Assembly (NCBI GenBank): GCA_016708105.1
Contig: JADJGJ010000001.1
Location: 806,001-870,000 of the forward strand
DNA: 64,000 nt
Source: Crocinitomicaceae bacterium
GTDB lineage: Bacteria > Bacteroidota > Bacteroidia > Flavobacteriales_D > Crocinitomicaceae
Direction: 5' to 3'
The notes below the pieces were generated by a model. The model made no database searches and was not told where the DNA came from. It saw only the letters and a list, made by a program, of their open reading frames with translations. The position numbers were made by a program, and so were the translations under genes. Below are positions 25,366-34,180 of the stretch, piece by piece; the stretch's first letter is position 1; each line of letters starts with the position of its first letter.

Positions 25366-26277
25366 ATGAAAAGAAAACATTTAATTTACGTTCCTGCTCT
25401 GGCTTTTTTGACAGCCTGCGGAGGAGGTGAAAAAACTGAAACAACAGAAACACCAAAAGATTCAGTAGTTGCTGAAATTCAATACGGTCCTTTGAAAACC
25501 AAAGAAGAAGTTGCCGAAACAGAACGTATAGAAACGCTTGCAGATTTTAACGCCATTGCCGATAAAGCAAGCGTGATTCGTTACGTATCTTCAGAATACA
25601 ATAAACCGTTTCCAACTGAATTGCTGGATGCATACAACCTGCAAGTACTTTCTTTGTCAAACATGACCGGGGATTTACCTGCTGAAATCAGCAAATTCAA
25701 AAATCTAACCACCTTAGTTGTGAGCGGTGATTTCACCACCTTGCCTGAATCAATGAGTGAGCTTCAAAACTTGAAAGTAGTTTCATTGGAGTATTGCAAA
25801 AAACTTGACATGGTGCAAGCATTTAGCGTATTGTCAAAATGCCCGAACATTCAATACCTGGATATTAGCGGATGCGGTTTAAAAGAATTACCTGCAAGCA
25901 TTGGCGATTTTAAACAATTAGTTGAACTCAGAATTGGCGATAATGATTTGACTGCTTTACCAGAATCAGTTTACACTTTATCTTCATTGAATGAATTGAG
26001 AATTGGTGAAAACACCAGACTTGATTATACCGCTGTGCTTACATCAGCAAAAGCATTGCCTGCATTAAATGAATTGTGGTTGCAATATTGTGGCTTTACC
26101 GCTTTACCTGCTGTTTTAAATGAGTATCCGGCGTTGGAAACCATTCATTGGAGTGAAGAATGGAAAGATAAAAATTCAGATCAAATTATAGCAATTTGTG
26201 AAAAGGAAAATAAAAAATTTGCTAAACTGAAAATTACCTGGAACACCATGTCAGGAATGTATTACGATATTTTCTAA
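25366..26277 (+). CDS. Leucine-rich-repeat lipoprotein
   Basis: This 303-residue protein has a lipoprotein signal MKRKHLIYVPALAFLTAC with an SPII lipobox (LTAC). A low-complexity Thr/Glu linker follows. From residue ~85 onward there are about seven leucine-rich repeats of the LPxSIxxLxxLxxLxI type (LPAEISKFKNLTTLVVSG, LPASIGDFKQLVELRIGD, LPESVYTLSSLNELRIGE). LRR surfaces usually bind proteins. The product is predicted to be anchored in the membrane facing the periplasm or surface. No partner is evident; the gene is solitary and has its own terminator. Confidence 0.9.
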   Translation: MKRKHLIYVPALAFLTACGGGEKTETTETPKDSVVAEIQYGPLKTKEEVAETERIETLADFNAIADKASVIRYVSSEYNKPFPTELLDAYNLQVLSLSNMTGDLPAEISKFKNLTTLVVSGDFTTLPESMSELQNLKVVSLEYCKKLDMVQAFSVLSKCPNIQYLDISGCGLKELPASIGDFKQLVELRIGDNDLTALPESVYTLSSLNELRIGENTRLDYTAVLTSAKALPALNELWLQYCGFTALPAVLNEYPALETIHWSEEWKDKNSDQIIAICEKENKKFAKLKITWNTMSGMYYDIF

Positions 26278-26296
26278 GGATAAAAAGCATGGATGA

Positions 26297-26326
26297 AAAG
26301 GCGGGAGAATATCCCGCTTTTTTTTT
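26297..26326 (+). terminator. Intrinsic terminator
   Basis: AAAGGCGGGA and TCCCGCTTT form a stem with a GAATA loop and a long T-run, 20 nt after the LRR lipoprotein stop. Confidence 0.85.
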
Positions 26327-26480
26327 GGGGTATAAATATTTTCACACACTATTAGTTTGAATGCGATTGAACCTACGGATTTTGTTGGTTCAAATCTTTT
26401 GGCTTTATATGGGCGAATGCGAATAACCCTGCGAATAATTTTGGTGCAAATCTATTGACGGATTCTATTCGTTATTTTTA

Positions 26481-27608
26481 TTAGGTGGCTTTAATTAGGG
26501 CTGCAAGGTGTTCAACAACGGGTAGGCAATCTTGATAATCAGAATGGTCAATTTCACGATTACTTAATGCAACGGCGTTATGTGAATACATGTTTGGTGG
26601 GGCAATTGCAGCCGGATGTTCTGTCAAACCTAAACGTTGTTCATAACGTGTTTCAGGATTTTCTCCGGTAAAAAATTCCTTTACATTTTCGATTTTCTCT
26701 CGTATTGATTTTTCTGTGTTTGATATTTGTAATGCTTTGTCAAAACGAGAGTAAAAATTATGTACTTCACGCACGCAATATTTTAAACCGGCATAATATG
26801 GACCGAGGTAGAGACTTTTAATTATTTCTCTTCCCTGCTGATCAAAAGTTTTTAAATCACATTGTGTTACTTGTCTGCGTTCAATGTCAGGTGCAAGCAT
26901 GATAAATTGATCAAGAAAATATTGATTTGATTTGTTTTCAAACGCGCTGCGATAATCTGCCAATTTAAAATCTGCTATTTGAAATTCTTCATCGTTGATA
27001 CCGGCAAGCATAGCACAAGCAAGTAGATTACCCATGCTGTGTGCAAGTAACGTAAGTTCAGCCTGTGGGGCAAGTGTTTTGATGCGTCCCAGTAAATTGG
27101 CTAAAGCGGTGCGAGATGCAAGAGCCTCAGTGCGGTCAGATTCATAACTCACCACGTTGCCATTTGATGGCCATGAAAAGCCAACTACCGCAGTGAGATT
27201 ATTGGTGTCATTTTCAAGTTTTAATTTTTGGTCAGGTGCAAATGGATCAGTGATGAGATCAAGTTGCGTTGCCTTATTTTTTTCGCTTGCATAGCCTAAT
27301 GTTTTACACAGGATACCAAACCAAGTGTGTGTTTCATGCAATGCTACATTATAGCCGTGTACGCAAACAAGTATGCGTTTGACACTTTTGAGTGAAAGAA
27401 AATTTTTAAAAACCGTTTGTTCTGAATCTATGACATACACCTCTTCAGGGAAATAACCATCATCAGTAGTGGCAAGATAGTGAGACAGGTATTCATCCAT
27501 GTTGAGCCAGTGGTAGCCGCCTTTTTGGAGTTGAATGCGTTTGTCACGTTCAATGTTGCGACCTAATTTGTCGCGATCACGGTTGGTAGCAAAATATCTG
27601 ATAAACAT
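26481..27608 (-). CDS. Alpha/beta hydrolase, DUF900 type
   Basis: This 375-residue protein has the order of motifs of DUF900 alpha/beta hydrolases. MFIRYFATNRD at the start is followed by ILVCVHGYN (oxyanion-hole HGYN, about residue 85), VVGFSWPSNG, and LLAHSMGN (nucleophile elbow, Ser around residue 193). It has no signal peptide, so it is probably cytosolic. Members are predicted esterases or lipases of unknown substrate. The gene stands alone between convergent and tandem neighbours. Confidence 0.85.
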   Translation of the reverse strand: MFIRYFATNRDRDKLGRNIERDKRIQLQKGGYHWLNMDEYLSHYLATTDDGYFPEEVYVIDSEQTVFKNFLSLKSVKRILVCVHGYNVALHETHTWFGILCKTLGYASEKNKATQLDLITDPFAPDQKLKLENDTNNLTAVVGFSWPSNGNVVSYESDRTEALASRTALANLLGRIKTLAPQAELTLLAHSMGNLLACAMLAGINDEEFQIADFKLADYRSAFENKSNQYFLDQFIMLAPDIERRQVTQCDLKTFDQQGREIIKSLYLGPYYAGLKYCVREVHNFYSRFDKALQISNTEKSIREKIENVKEFFTGENPETRYEQRLGLTEHPAAIAPPNMYSHNAVALSNREIDHSDYQDCLPVVEHLAALIKAT

Positions 27609-27770
27609 AGTTTTGTTTTTTTACTAGTGTATGACAAGATAGAAATTTATAACGAATGAAGGAGTGAAAAATAAGTTGTAAACTGAAAATCACTATTGTC
27701 CTGTAGAGAAGAAAAATATGCAGAGAAAAATTTCCTTGACATCAAAAAAGACAGGTAAATTAATTTGGAT

Positions 27771-28556
27771 TTATTGTTTGGATTTAACCAGATTCAATTT
27801 CATTTCACGCAGCATTTCAATGTCAAATATTGGTGCGCTCAAGGCATGTGTTTTTAAATCGTAAATGCACATATTTTGATCGTCTTTGTCATTTAATTCA
27901 TTGTCATGATTGTTGTCAATATGATAGGTGATTATAATTTTACTGTCATTGTGGATGCTTTTCCAAGAGATAAAATCAGTTCCATCTTCAGTGAGCTGAT
28001 AAAGCTGTAAAATTTTCAGATCATACAAATAAAGAGTAGTGCAGGTGTAATTATTATTGGTTGGTTTTTTAACCTGAATAAATAGCAATGAGTTGAAGGC
28101 AGGATGAACGATGGATGAGTTTTGTTGAACATCGTCTTCATCATTTTCATAATAGTAATCATCACTATAATTAAATGTTTCCAAATCATTGGTGATGGAA
28201 CGTTCAACGGTTTCTATTGTAATAATTTCTACCGGGGATTCAAAAATTAGCATGGGTTTGGTGCTGGTATCAGTTAGCACGGCAATGTTAAAGTGTACGA
28301 ATTCATAATCAAGTTTATCACGCTCAATCTCTTCATAAATTAATGGGAGCGCAACATTTTTTGTGCTGGCAAAATGGATGGGTTTATCAAACTGTATTTG
28401 CAAATTTTCATACTCATATTTTTCTTTTTCACTGAGACTGGTATCAGTATTTCGTTCTACCATTTCATCTAGATTATCAGAACCGGAAGTTGTTTTGTTT
28501 TGATTATTACAAGCTAGTAAAACAAAAGCTAAAAGGGTACAAATATTTTTAGTCAT
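27771..28556 (-). CDS. Uncharacterised lipoprotein
   Basis: This 261-residue protein has a short lipoprotein signal (MTKNICTLLAFVLLAC, lipobox LLAC). A charged region rich in Asp, Glu and Asn follows, including a run of acidic residues around YYYENDEDDVQQ. I do not recognise a family. The later part has repeated beta-type segments (LFIQVKKPTNNNY, LYLYDLKILQLYQL, CIYDLKTHALSAP) that suggest a few propeller-like blades. It is predicted to be membrane-anchored. A near-consensus promoter box TATCTTTA lies just upstream. Confidence 0.75.
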   Translation of the reverse strand: MTKNICTLLAFVLLACNNQNKTTSGSDNLDEMVERNTDTSLSEKEKYEYENLQIQFDKPIHFASTKNVALPLIYEEIERDKLDYEFVHFNIAVLTDTSTKPMLIFESPVEIITIETVERSITNDLETFNYSDDYYYENDEDDVQQNSSIVHPAFNSLLFIQVKKPTNNNYTCTTLYLYDLKILQLYQLTEDGTDFISWKSIHNDSKIIITYHIDNNHDNELNDKDDQNMCIYDLKTHALSAPIFDIEMLREMKLNLVKSKQ

Positions 28557-28609
28557 TTAAAGATGTTTTGAGTGAAGTAAAGATAACATATTTCTTTAAT
28601 GCCGCTAAA

Positions 28610-28765
28610 CCAGATTACCGCCAGCGATTGAAGCGGATAGCTCAGGTGTTTGTGTGGTTTGTGAAACTGTTTTTTTGGTATGCGACCGGCGGAAGCAGAT
28701 TAAAAAAACCTAGTTGAACAACCGGACAGACGTGTGACTATGAGCGCAAAGCGCGCCCGGGCGGC
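28610..28765. other. GC-rich non-coding block between genes
   Basis: This stretch is clearly richer in G+C than its surroundings and lacks an ORF. It contains GCGC-AAA-GCGC (28744-28754), the palindrome CGCCCGGGCG (28754-28763), CCGCC/GGCGG arms (28618-28622 and 28688-28692), and a GCGATTGAAGCGGATAGC stretch. From memory, similar GATTGAAGCGGATAGC strings recur in intergenic repeats of other Bacteroidota. Its nature is uncertain. Confidence 0.35.
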
Positions 28766-28796
28766 ATAAGTGAGATAAGGATGTTTGTACTGATAT

Positions 28797-30182
28797 TTAT
28801 TTTTTATGGGCTTGAAGGAATTGTGCAAACCAATGGTATGATTTTTTTGGAATGCGCTTTTGTGTTTTAAAATCAACATGAACTAAACCAAAGCGCTGTG
28901 TGTAACCCTCAGCCCATTCAAAATTATCAGTAAATGACCAAACGAAATAGCCTTTTAATTTTTCAAAATGTTGATGTGCCTTGTGTACCTGATGCAGGTA
29001 TGAGCCTAGGTAGTTGATGCGTTCAGTATCATAAACGGCGCCGTTTTTCAGTTGATCATGAAAGGATGCACCGTTTTCAGTGATGATGATTTGGCGCACG
29101 TTTTTATAATGACTGAATTTTTTTACCATTTCATAAATTGATTCAGGATACACTTCCCAATTCATGCTGGTGTGATAGACTTTACGGCGTGACGCAGGAA
29201 CAAGATTTGCGCGCAGGTAAGGAATATAAAAACGATGTGTTGCCACTTCACGGGTGTAATTTTGAATGCCGATGAAATCAAAATCAAAGATCATTTTTTC
29301 ATGATCACCGGGTTGGATAAAGGGTTCAATTTTTTTTAGTAAGGGAAGTGATTCATGCGGGTAACCAAGCCCCAGTGATGGTTCAATAAAAATGCGATTC
29401 AATAAGGTATCAATGCGTTTTGCCGATGCCTGATCAGCCTTTGACATTGAACGCGGCGTGATATAAGAACATGAAAATGTGGTGCCAATGATTGCATGCG
29501 GTTGATGTTTGCGAATGATACGAGCTCCGGCCGCCTGACAAAGAACTGCGTGATGAACTGCAGGTAAAAAATTGGACAAGCCTTTTTTACCGGGTGCGTG
29601 CGTGCCCAAATAATAACCTGCACCGGTGAATACGATGGGTTCATTTAATACCATCCAATGTTTTACAAATGGAGAGAAATGTTTTACGCAAATGCTTACA
29701 AAGTTTTCAAACCAGGTAATAATTTCACGGTTTTTCCAGCCTCCTTTTTTTTGAAGTGCCAAGGGCAAATCCCAATGATATAAAGTAACCCAAACTGTAA
29801 TATTGTGCTTTGCGCAAAATGAAAATACGTTTTTGTAATAGTCAATACCGTTAGGGTTTACATAACCTTCACCACTGGGTAAAATACGCGACCAGGCAAT
29901 AGATGTGCGAAAGTGTTTGACGCCCGCTTGCTGCATGAGTAATATATCATCAGTATACCGGTAATAAAAATCATTACCTCTTTCAGGTGTATGCCCGCGC
30001 GCAATTTTTTTGTAACGTGGTTTTGAAAATTCATCCCAAATAGATGGGCCTTTTAGCGTGGGTGCAATGCCTCCTTCAGATTGTGGTGCAGAGGAAGAAA
30101 CGCCAAAAATAAAATTAGACGAAAATTGTGTGTGGTGAATTGAACGTGCATGTTCATTCAACAAAGAATCAGCTTGAACCAT
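28797..30182 (-). CDS. GH1 family beta-glucosidase
   Basis: This 461-residue protein is a full-length GH1 enzyme. It starts FIFGVSSSAPQSEGG (the FxxGvatsayQ(i/v)EG motif). It has a conserved RTSIAWSRILPSG, the acid/base Glu in VLNEPIV (about residue 179) and the nucleophile Glu in IITENGAS (about residue 370), ending with VWSFTDNFEWAEGY. It retains family-typical length and has no signal peptide, so it probably hydrolyses beta-glucosides in the cytoplasm. It starts 4 nt after the glycosyltransferase gene at 30187, in an operon that also carries an LpxH-like phosphatase, so a glycolipid-related substrate is possible. Confidence 0.93.
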   Translation of the reverse strand: MVQADSLLNEHARSIHHTQFSSNFIFGVSSSAPQSEGGIAPTLKGPSIWDEFSKPRYKKIARGHTPERGNDFYYRYTDDILLMQQAGVKHFRTSIAWSRILPSGEGYVNPNGIDYYKNVFSFCAKHNITVWVTLYHWDLPLALQKKGGWKNREIITWFENFVSICVKHFSPFVKHWMVLNEPIVFTGAGYYLGTHAPGKKGLSNFLPAVHHAVLCQAAGARIIRKHQPHAIIGTTFSCSYITPRSMSKADQASAKRIDTLLNRIFIEPSLGLGYPHESLPLLKKIEPFIQPGDHEKMIFDFDFIGIQNYTREVATHRFYIPYLRANLVPASRRKVYHTSMNWEVYPESIYEMVKKFSHYKNVRQIIITENGASFHDQLKNGAVYDTERINYLGSYLHQVHKAHQHFEKLKGYFVWSFTDNFEWAEGYTQRFGLVHVDFKTQKRIPKKSYHWFAQFLQAHKK

Positions 30183-30186
30183 AAAC

Positions 30187-31227
30187 TTACTGGAACAGGT
30201 AATAACTGCTGTGTGCCGGCAATTCTTCTACGGCCTGAGCGGTGGCATGATTGGTTATGATGGTGTCAATAATTTCATCTGTATTGTCAGGATAATTTAC
30301 TTTGACTACCTTTTTACTGTCAAGCCATTTTTGTATTTCAGTGTGAAATTTTTTGTTGAGTTTGTTGATTACCGTTACCCCCATTGATGATAACATGGCT
30401 GCATTACAATGTTGCTCATATTGTTTTTTCATGGGAATAACCAGCAGTTTTTTGCCCAGAAAAAGTGCTTCGCTGGTAGTGCCAAAACCTGCATTACACA
30501 GCACACCGCGACAAGATGCAATGCTTTTGAGGAATGGTTTGGTTTTGATTGGCCGAACGGTAATGTTGCCTGATTTATATTTTTTTTTGCTGTTTTTTGA
30601 AAAAACTTGCCACTTGATGTTTTCAAATTTTGACAAATTTTCAATGATGCGTTCATCACTATAAGAGGGAAGATAAACGGTGTAGTGTTTCTTTTTTGTT
30701 ATTTCAATTTCACGCACCTCTTTGCGTATGATGGGGGTGAAAATATTTTTGTCAAGACTGTGGAAATGAAAACCATATTGAAATGTTGAAGGTGCGTAAT
30801 GTTCAATTACCATTTTGCCTAACCGATCAGATTTTTCAGGACGAGGAGCAAGCGGGTGAAGCGTTGCTGCCTGATTGCTTAGACCGATGCACACTTTTTT
30901 TGCACGCAGAGCAGCCCAGCATGATACGGGTTCAAAATCACTGATGATGAGATCATATTTTTTTATATTCAGCGAGCGTATTTCACGCAACAACCTCACT
31001 GAATTCATTTTCCAATATGTGCGCCATATATCAATGCCGCCTTGTTTACCAAAAACAAAAGACAGTCCTTTGAAACGGTATTTTACATCAAAGGGCAATT
31101 GAATATCAGATGAAATACCACTGACTAGAATATCAACTTTGCCCCTGCGCTGAAGATGCGGAATAATTTCAATGGCGCGGGTGATGTGTCCGTTGCCGGT
31201 GCCTTGTACAGCGTATAATATTTTCAT
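30187..31227 (-). CDS. MurG/UGT-like GT-B glycosyltransferase
   Basis: This 346-residue protein starts AVQGTGNGHITRAIEI, a G-loop like that of MurG and related GT28/GT1 enzymes. It has IISDFEPVSCWAA in the N-domain. The donor-site motif is CNAGFGTTSEALFLGKKLLVIPMKKQYEQHCNA, close to the 'GG..T..E....G.P....P...dQ..NA' signature. It is predicted to transfer a sugar from a nucleotide donor to a lipid or glycan at the inner membrane. It lies between an LpxH-like phosphatase gene (40-nt gap) and a GH1 gene (4-nt gap) in one operon. Exact substrates are unknown. Confidence 0.85.
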   Translation of the reverse strand: MKILYAVQGTGNGHITRAIEIIPHLQRRGKVDILVSGISSDIQLPFDVKYRFKGLSFVFGKQGGIDIWRTYWKMNSVRLLREIRSLNIKKYDLIISDFEPVSCWAALRAKKVCIGLSNQAATLHPLAPRPEKSDRLGKMVIEHYAPSTFQYGFHFHSLDKNIFTPIIRKEVREIEITKKKHYTVYLPSYSDERIIENLSKFENIKWQVFSKNSKKKYKSGNITVRPIKTKPFLKSIASCRGVLCNAGFGTTSEALFLGKKLLVIPMKKQYEQHCNAAMLSSMGVTVINKLNKKFHTEIQKWLDSKKVVKVNYPDNTDEIIDTIITNHATAQAVEELPAHSSYYLFQ

Positions 31228-31267
31228 AATTATTTTTTAGTTTACATGAAGATTTAATGGGCAGCAA

Positions 31268-32191
31268 TTAAACTACAAGCGTAGTAACCTGATACATTTC
31301 TACCGTTTCATGTTCAGTTTGTTTGCAACGTTCAAAATCACGCAACATTTCATCAAACAATTGGCTTGTGCTCATTTGCATCATAGGGTCGTTTTCATCA
31401 TCATGATCAGCAAGAAAATCTTCATCACGATACTGGAATAATTTCCACTCACCCCGGGTATATTCCAGCGCTGTCAGATTCTCAATCCAATCACCTGAAT
31501 TTAGATAATTGACCTGACCTTCAGAAGTAGTTATAACTTTTATTTCAGGTTGATGAATATGTCCGCAGAGTACATTATCATATCCGTTTTTAATAGCAAT
31601 TTCAGCCGCAGTTTTTTCAAAGTCATTAATGAATTTTACAGCTTGCTTAACACTGTTTTTAATAGACTTGGAGAGCGAAATTCTGCCGCGCCCCATTTTT
31701 TCAGAAACCCAGTTGCAGAATGCATTAATCAGGATGAGCAAATCATAACCATGAGAACCTAAACGAGCAAGCCATTTTGAATGTTTCATGGTTACATCAA
31801 AAACATCACCGTGAAAAATCCATGTTTTTTTTCCGTCAAGGTTGAGTAAAAGTTTATTGTCAATCACTAAGGACCCCATTTTGAAACCGGCAAATTTTCT
31901 CAACATTTCATCATGATTACCGGTGATATAATATACTTTAACGCCTTTGGAAATCCATTTAATAATTTTATGAATCACCTTCATGTGCGATTTGGGCCAG
32001 TATCTTTTTTTGAATTGCCACATGTCAATAATATCGCCATTAAGCACTACCATTTTTGGCTTTACACTTTTGAGATAACGGAGCAGTTCTTTACTATGAC
32101 AGCCGTAAGTTCCCAAATGAATATCAGACAAAACAAGTACATCAATTTTACGCTTTTTGGTTTTGGTTTTTTTCAACGATACTTTATCCAT
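31268..32191 (-). CDS. LpxH-like metallophosphoesterase (UDP-2,3-diacylglucosamine diphosphatase family)
   Basis: This 307-residue protein has the calcineurin-like motif set in order: VLSDIHLG (D-x-H), VLNGDIIDMW (GD), ITGNHDE (GNHD), FHGDVFD (H) and LCGHIHQPEI (GHxH). The lid region between residues ~130 and ~190 is rich in basic and hydrophobic residues. This matches the LpxH family that hydrolyses UDP-2,3-diacylglucosamine in lipid A synthesis. The protein is longer than E. coli LpxH (240 residues) because of a C-terminal tail. It is the first gene of an operon with a GT-B enzyme and a GH1 glycosidase. It could instead be a paralogue acting on another nucleotide-linked lipid. Confidence 0.85.
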   Translation of the reverse strand: MDKVSLKKTKTKKRKIDVLVLSDIHLGTYGCHSKELLRYLKSVKPKMVVLNGDIIDMWQFKKRYWPKSHMKVIHKIIKWISKGVKVYYITGNHDEMLRKFAGFKMGSLVIDNKLLLNLDGKKTWIFHGDVFDVTMKHSKWLARLGSHGYDLLILINAFCNWVSEKMGRGRISLSKSIKNSVKQAVKFINDFEKTAAEIAIKNGYDNVLCGHIHQPEIKVITTSEGQVNYLNSGDWIENLTALEYTRGEWKLFQYRDEDFLADHDDENDPMMQMSTSQLFDEMLRDFERCKQTEHETVEMYQVTTLVV

Positions 32192-32633
32192 ACTGCCTCA
32201 TTTATAATATTGACAACAAGAGTACGGCAAGCGTATTAAGGAATTATGAAGACCGCTTTAAGTCTTCTCTATTTATTAAAATTGGGTTGTTGATAGGTAA
32301 GTGATTCATGTATTGTTTTTAGCACAAGAAGTCGAATAGGGGCAAGGGAACAAGATGAGAATATGAGATGTTTAAGAAGTAAGCCATACGCTGCACAGTT
32401 ATCACAATTTTGCAAGTGTAGGTAATATTGAAGTTATGAATAGGGAGTACTGATTGTATCTTCAAGTAAAACGATATTATTCCATTGCATTCGTAATTTC
32501 GTCAAATTGTATTTTGTTATGAACTGCCACGGAAAAAATTAACGTGCGACTTATTTAATTTTTATTCCGTTAACCTGTTTTTTCAATTACGCCAATCGCC
32601 AACGGAATATCAAGAATTTACGTATTATAATTT
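32192..32633. other. Intergenic region, 442 bp, no gene seen
   Basis: No convincing ORF, RNA gene or terminator is present. It lies between divergent genes and must hold their promoters, but no exact TAnnTTTG box was found near either start. The only structure noticed is a loose inverted repeat ATTCCGTT (32564-32571) / AACGGAAT (32601-32608). Confidence 0.5.
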
Positions 32634-33536
32634 ATGGTCAGAAAGTTTTTAATGCTACTCACGTTCACGCATACATTTTTATTTGCGCAATATATTCCGT
32701 TTCCAACGGATAATACAGTTTGGGTGAATCATCAATATAGCACTGGTGGTTGGTGGCCACCTGAATATACGGCTGAATATTTGAGTGTGATAGATAATTT
32801 CTGTGTAAACAATGAAGATACTTTGATCAACACTTCTTTGTATACCAAACTTATTTTTTGTGATGGTGCCTATAGAGGCGCAATACGTGACAATGGAGGA
32901 CAAATATTTTTTGTGAGTAAGGATTCTATGAACGAAATGCTTGTGTATGACTTTACTGTTGATGTCGGAGATACCCTATTAAATATTTATTCAGACTGGA
33001 CGTGGTTTGATACACTCTATATATCCGATGTTTCAAGTATGTCTGTTGGTGGTTTATACCGTAAAACAATTTATTTGGAAGATAAAAATCACAATGAATT
33101 ACCTGATTATTGGATTGAGGGTATTGGTTGTTCAGCCGGGTTATTGGTTGCTCCGTCCTTGAACAATAACCTTTCAGGAATTTTTGTGAGATTGTATTGT
33201 TTCAGTTCCAATGATTCTACCTTCAATTATAATTATTCTTACACAGGCTCCGGCGGCTGCCAATTGAATTATTTATCAGACGATAATTTTTTTGAAGAGC
33301 AATTCTATATCTTTCCCAACCCGACAAATGAAGTATTATACATTCAAATCCCCAACTTAACAGAGTCGTTCGAAATCACTATTTACAGTGCTCTTGGAGA
33401 CAAAGTGTACAGCGCGAATGCTGAACCAAATATGTCTAAATTATCAGTCCCTGTGATTGATTGGAAGCCAGGAATTTATTTTGTTACTGTGAAAAATTCA
33501 ATGGGTGTTTACTCAAGGAAATTTATTAGGAGTTAA
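32634..33536 (+). CDS. Secreted protein with T9SS type A sorting domain
   Basis: This 300-residue protein has a signal peptide (about 1-18, ending LFAQ). The ~200-residue central region is not recognised. The C-terminal ~75 residues (FYIFPNPTNEVLYIQI, then PGIYFVTVKNSMGVYSRKFIRS) are a clear type A T9SS sorting domain. The body contains aromatic-rich beta segments and four or more cysteines. It is predicted to be exported across the outer membrane and to be surface-bound or released. It converges on the tRNA/repeat region and has no operon partner. Confidence 0.88.
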   Translation: MVRKFLMLLTFTHTFLFAQYIPFPTDNTVWVNHQYSTGGWWPPEYTAEYLSVIDNFCVNNEDTLINTSLYTKLIFCDGAYRGAIRDNGGQIFFVSKDSMNEMLVYDFTVDVGDTLLNIYSDWTWFDTLYISDVSSMSVGGLYRKTIYLEDKNHNELPDYWIEGIGCSAGLLVAPSLNNNLSGIFVRLYCFSSNDSTFNYNYSYTGSGGCQLNYLSDDNFFEEQFYIFPNPTNEVLYIQIPNLTESFEITIYSALGDKVYSANAEPNMSKLSVPVIDWKPGIYFVTVKNSMGVYSRKFIRS

Positions 33537-33649
33537 CATGAGCACAACTAATAAAAATGAGGCATTTGATTACGATGCAAAGTGTCTGAATTTCTCTGTA
33601 CAGCTAAAATATTTTAGGTTCAGTCATGGCTCGTGTTTCGATCTACGCT

Positions 33650-34180
33650 CTCACACTCACACTCACTCTGATTTTTTGTAGGAGTAATCTGAAGAGTATA
33701 GAGCCGATTCACAGTCACCTTAATAAAACTTGAAATTTGTATGTTTCAGAAAAATCACTGACAGTGTGAGCGTGAGTGAACAGAAAAAAAATCAGAGTTA
33801 ATCTTTTTCGCTCTTCACACTCACACTCACACTCACTCTGATTTTTTGTAGGAGTAATCTGAACAGTATAGAGCCGATTCACAGTCACCTTAATAAAACT
33901 TGAAATTTGTATGTTTCAGAAAAATCACTGACAGTGTGAGCGTGAGTGAACAGAAAAAAAATCAGAGTTAATCTTTTTCGCTCTTCACACTCACACTCAC
34001 TCTGATTTTTTGTAGGAGTATTCTGAAGAGTATAGAGCCGATTCACTGTCACCTTAATAAAACTTGAAATTTGTATGTTTCAGAAAAATCACTGACAGTG
34101 TGAGCGTGAGTGAACAGAAAAAAAAATCAGAGTTAATCTTTTTCGCTCTTCACACTCACACTCACTCTGATTTTTTGTAG
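33650..34180 (-). repeat. Three tandem ~165-bp units plus partial copy behind tRNA-Arg
   Basis: Full units lie at 33682-33851 (170 bp), 33852-34015 (164 bp) and 34016-34180 (165 bp). A 32-bp partial copy lies at 33650-33681. The units differ at only a few bases and in the number of CACTCA hexamers and the length of an A-run. Read on the minus strand, each begins CTACAAAAAATCAGAG, the sequence formed by the last bases of tRNA-Arg and its 3' flank. Each then contains a hairpin AAAAAATCAGAGT ... ACTCTGATTTTT followed by a T-run, like a terminator. No ORF of useful length occurs. The layout is that of the E. coli tyrT (rtT RNA) locus. Confidence 0.95.

Noticed and set aside
26367..26393. TTGAACC/GGTTCAA inverted repeat containing CCTACGG, possibly a decayed third copy of the 32-bp palindrome
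   Set aside because: Only one 7-bp arm resembles the repeat, and the loop and other arm do not match.
32564..32608. ATTCCGTT/AACGGAAT inverted repeat in the 442-bp intergenic region
   Set aside because: The arms are short, the loop is 29 nt and there is no T-run or promoter element in register, so it is probably chance.
33538..33681. A 47-codon ORF starting just after the T9SS gene and ending in the first repeat
   Set aside because: Its C-terminal part is only the translated CACTCA repeats, it has no start signal and no recognisable family; it is probably chance.
33650..34180. CRISPR-like appearance of the repeat array
   Set aside because: The units are ~165 bp and follow each other directly without unique spacers, there are no cas genes, and the array is anchored to a tRNA.
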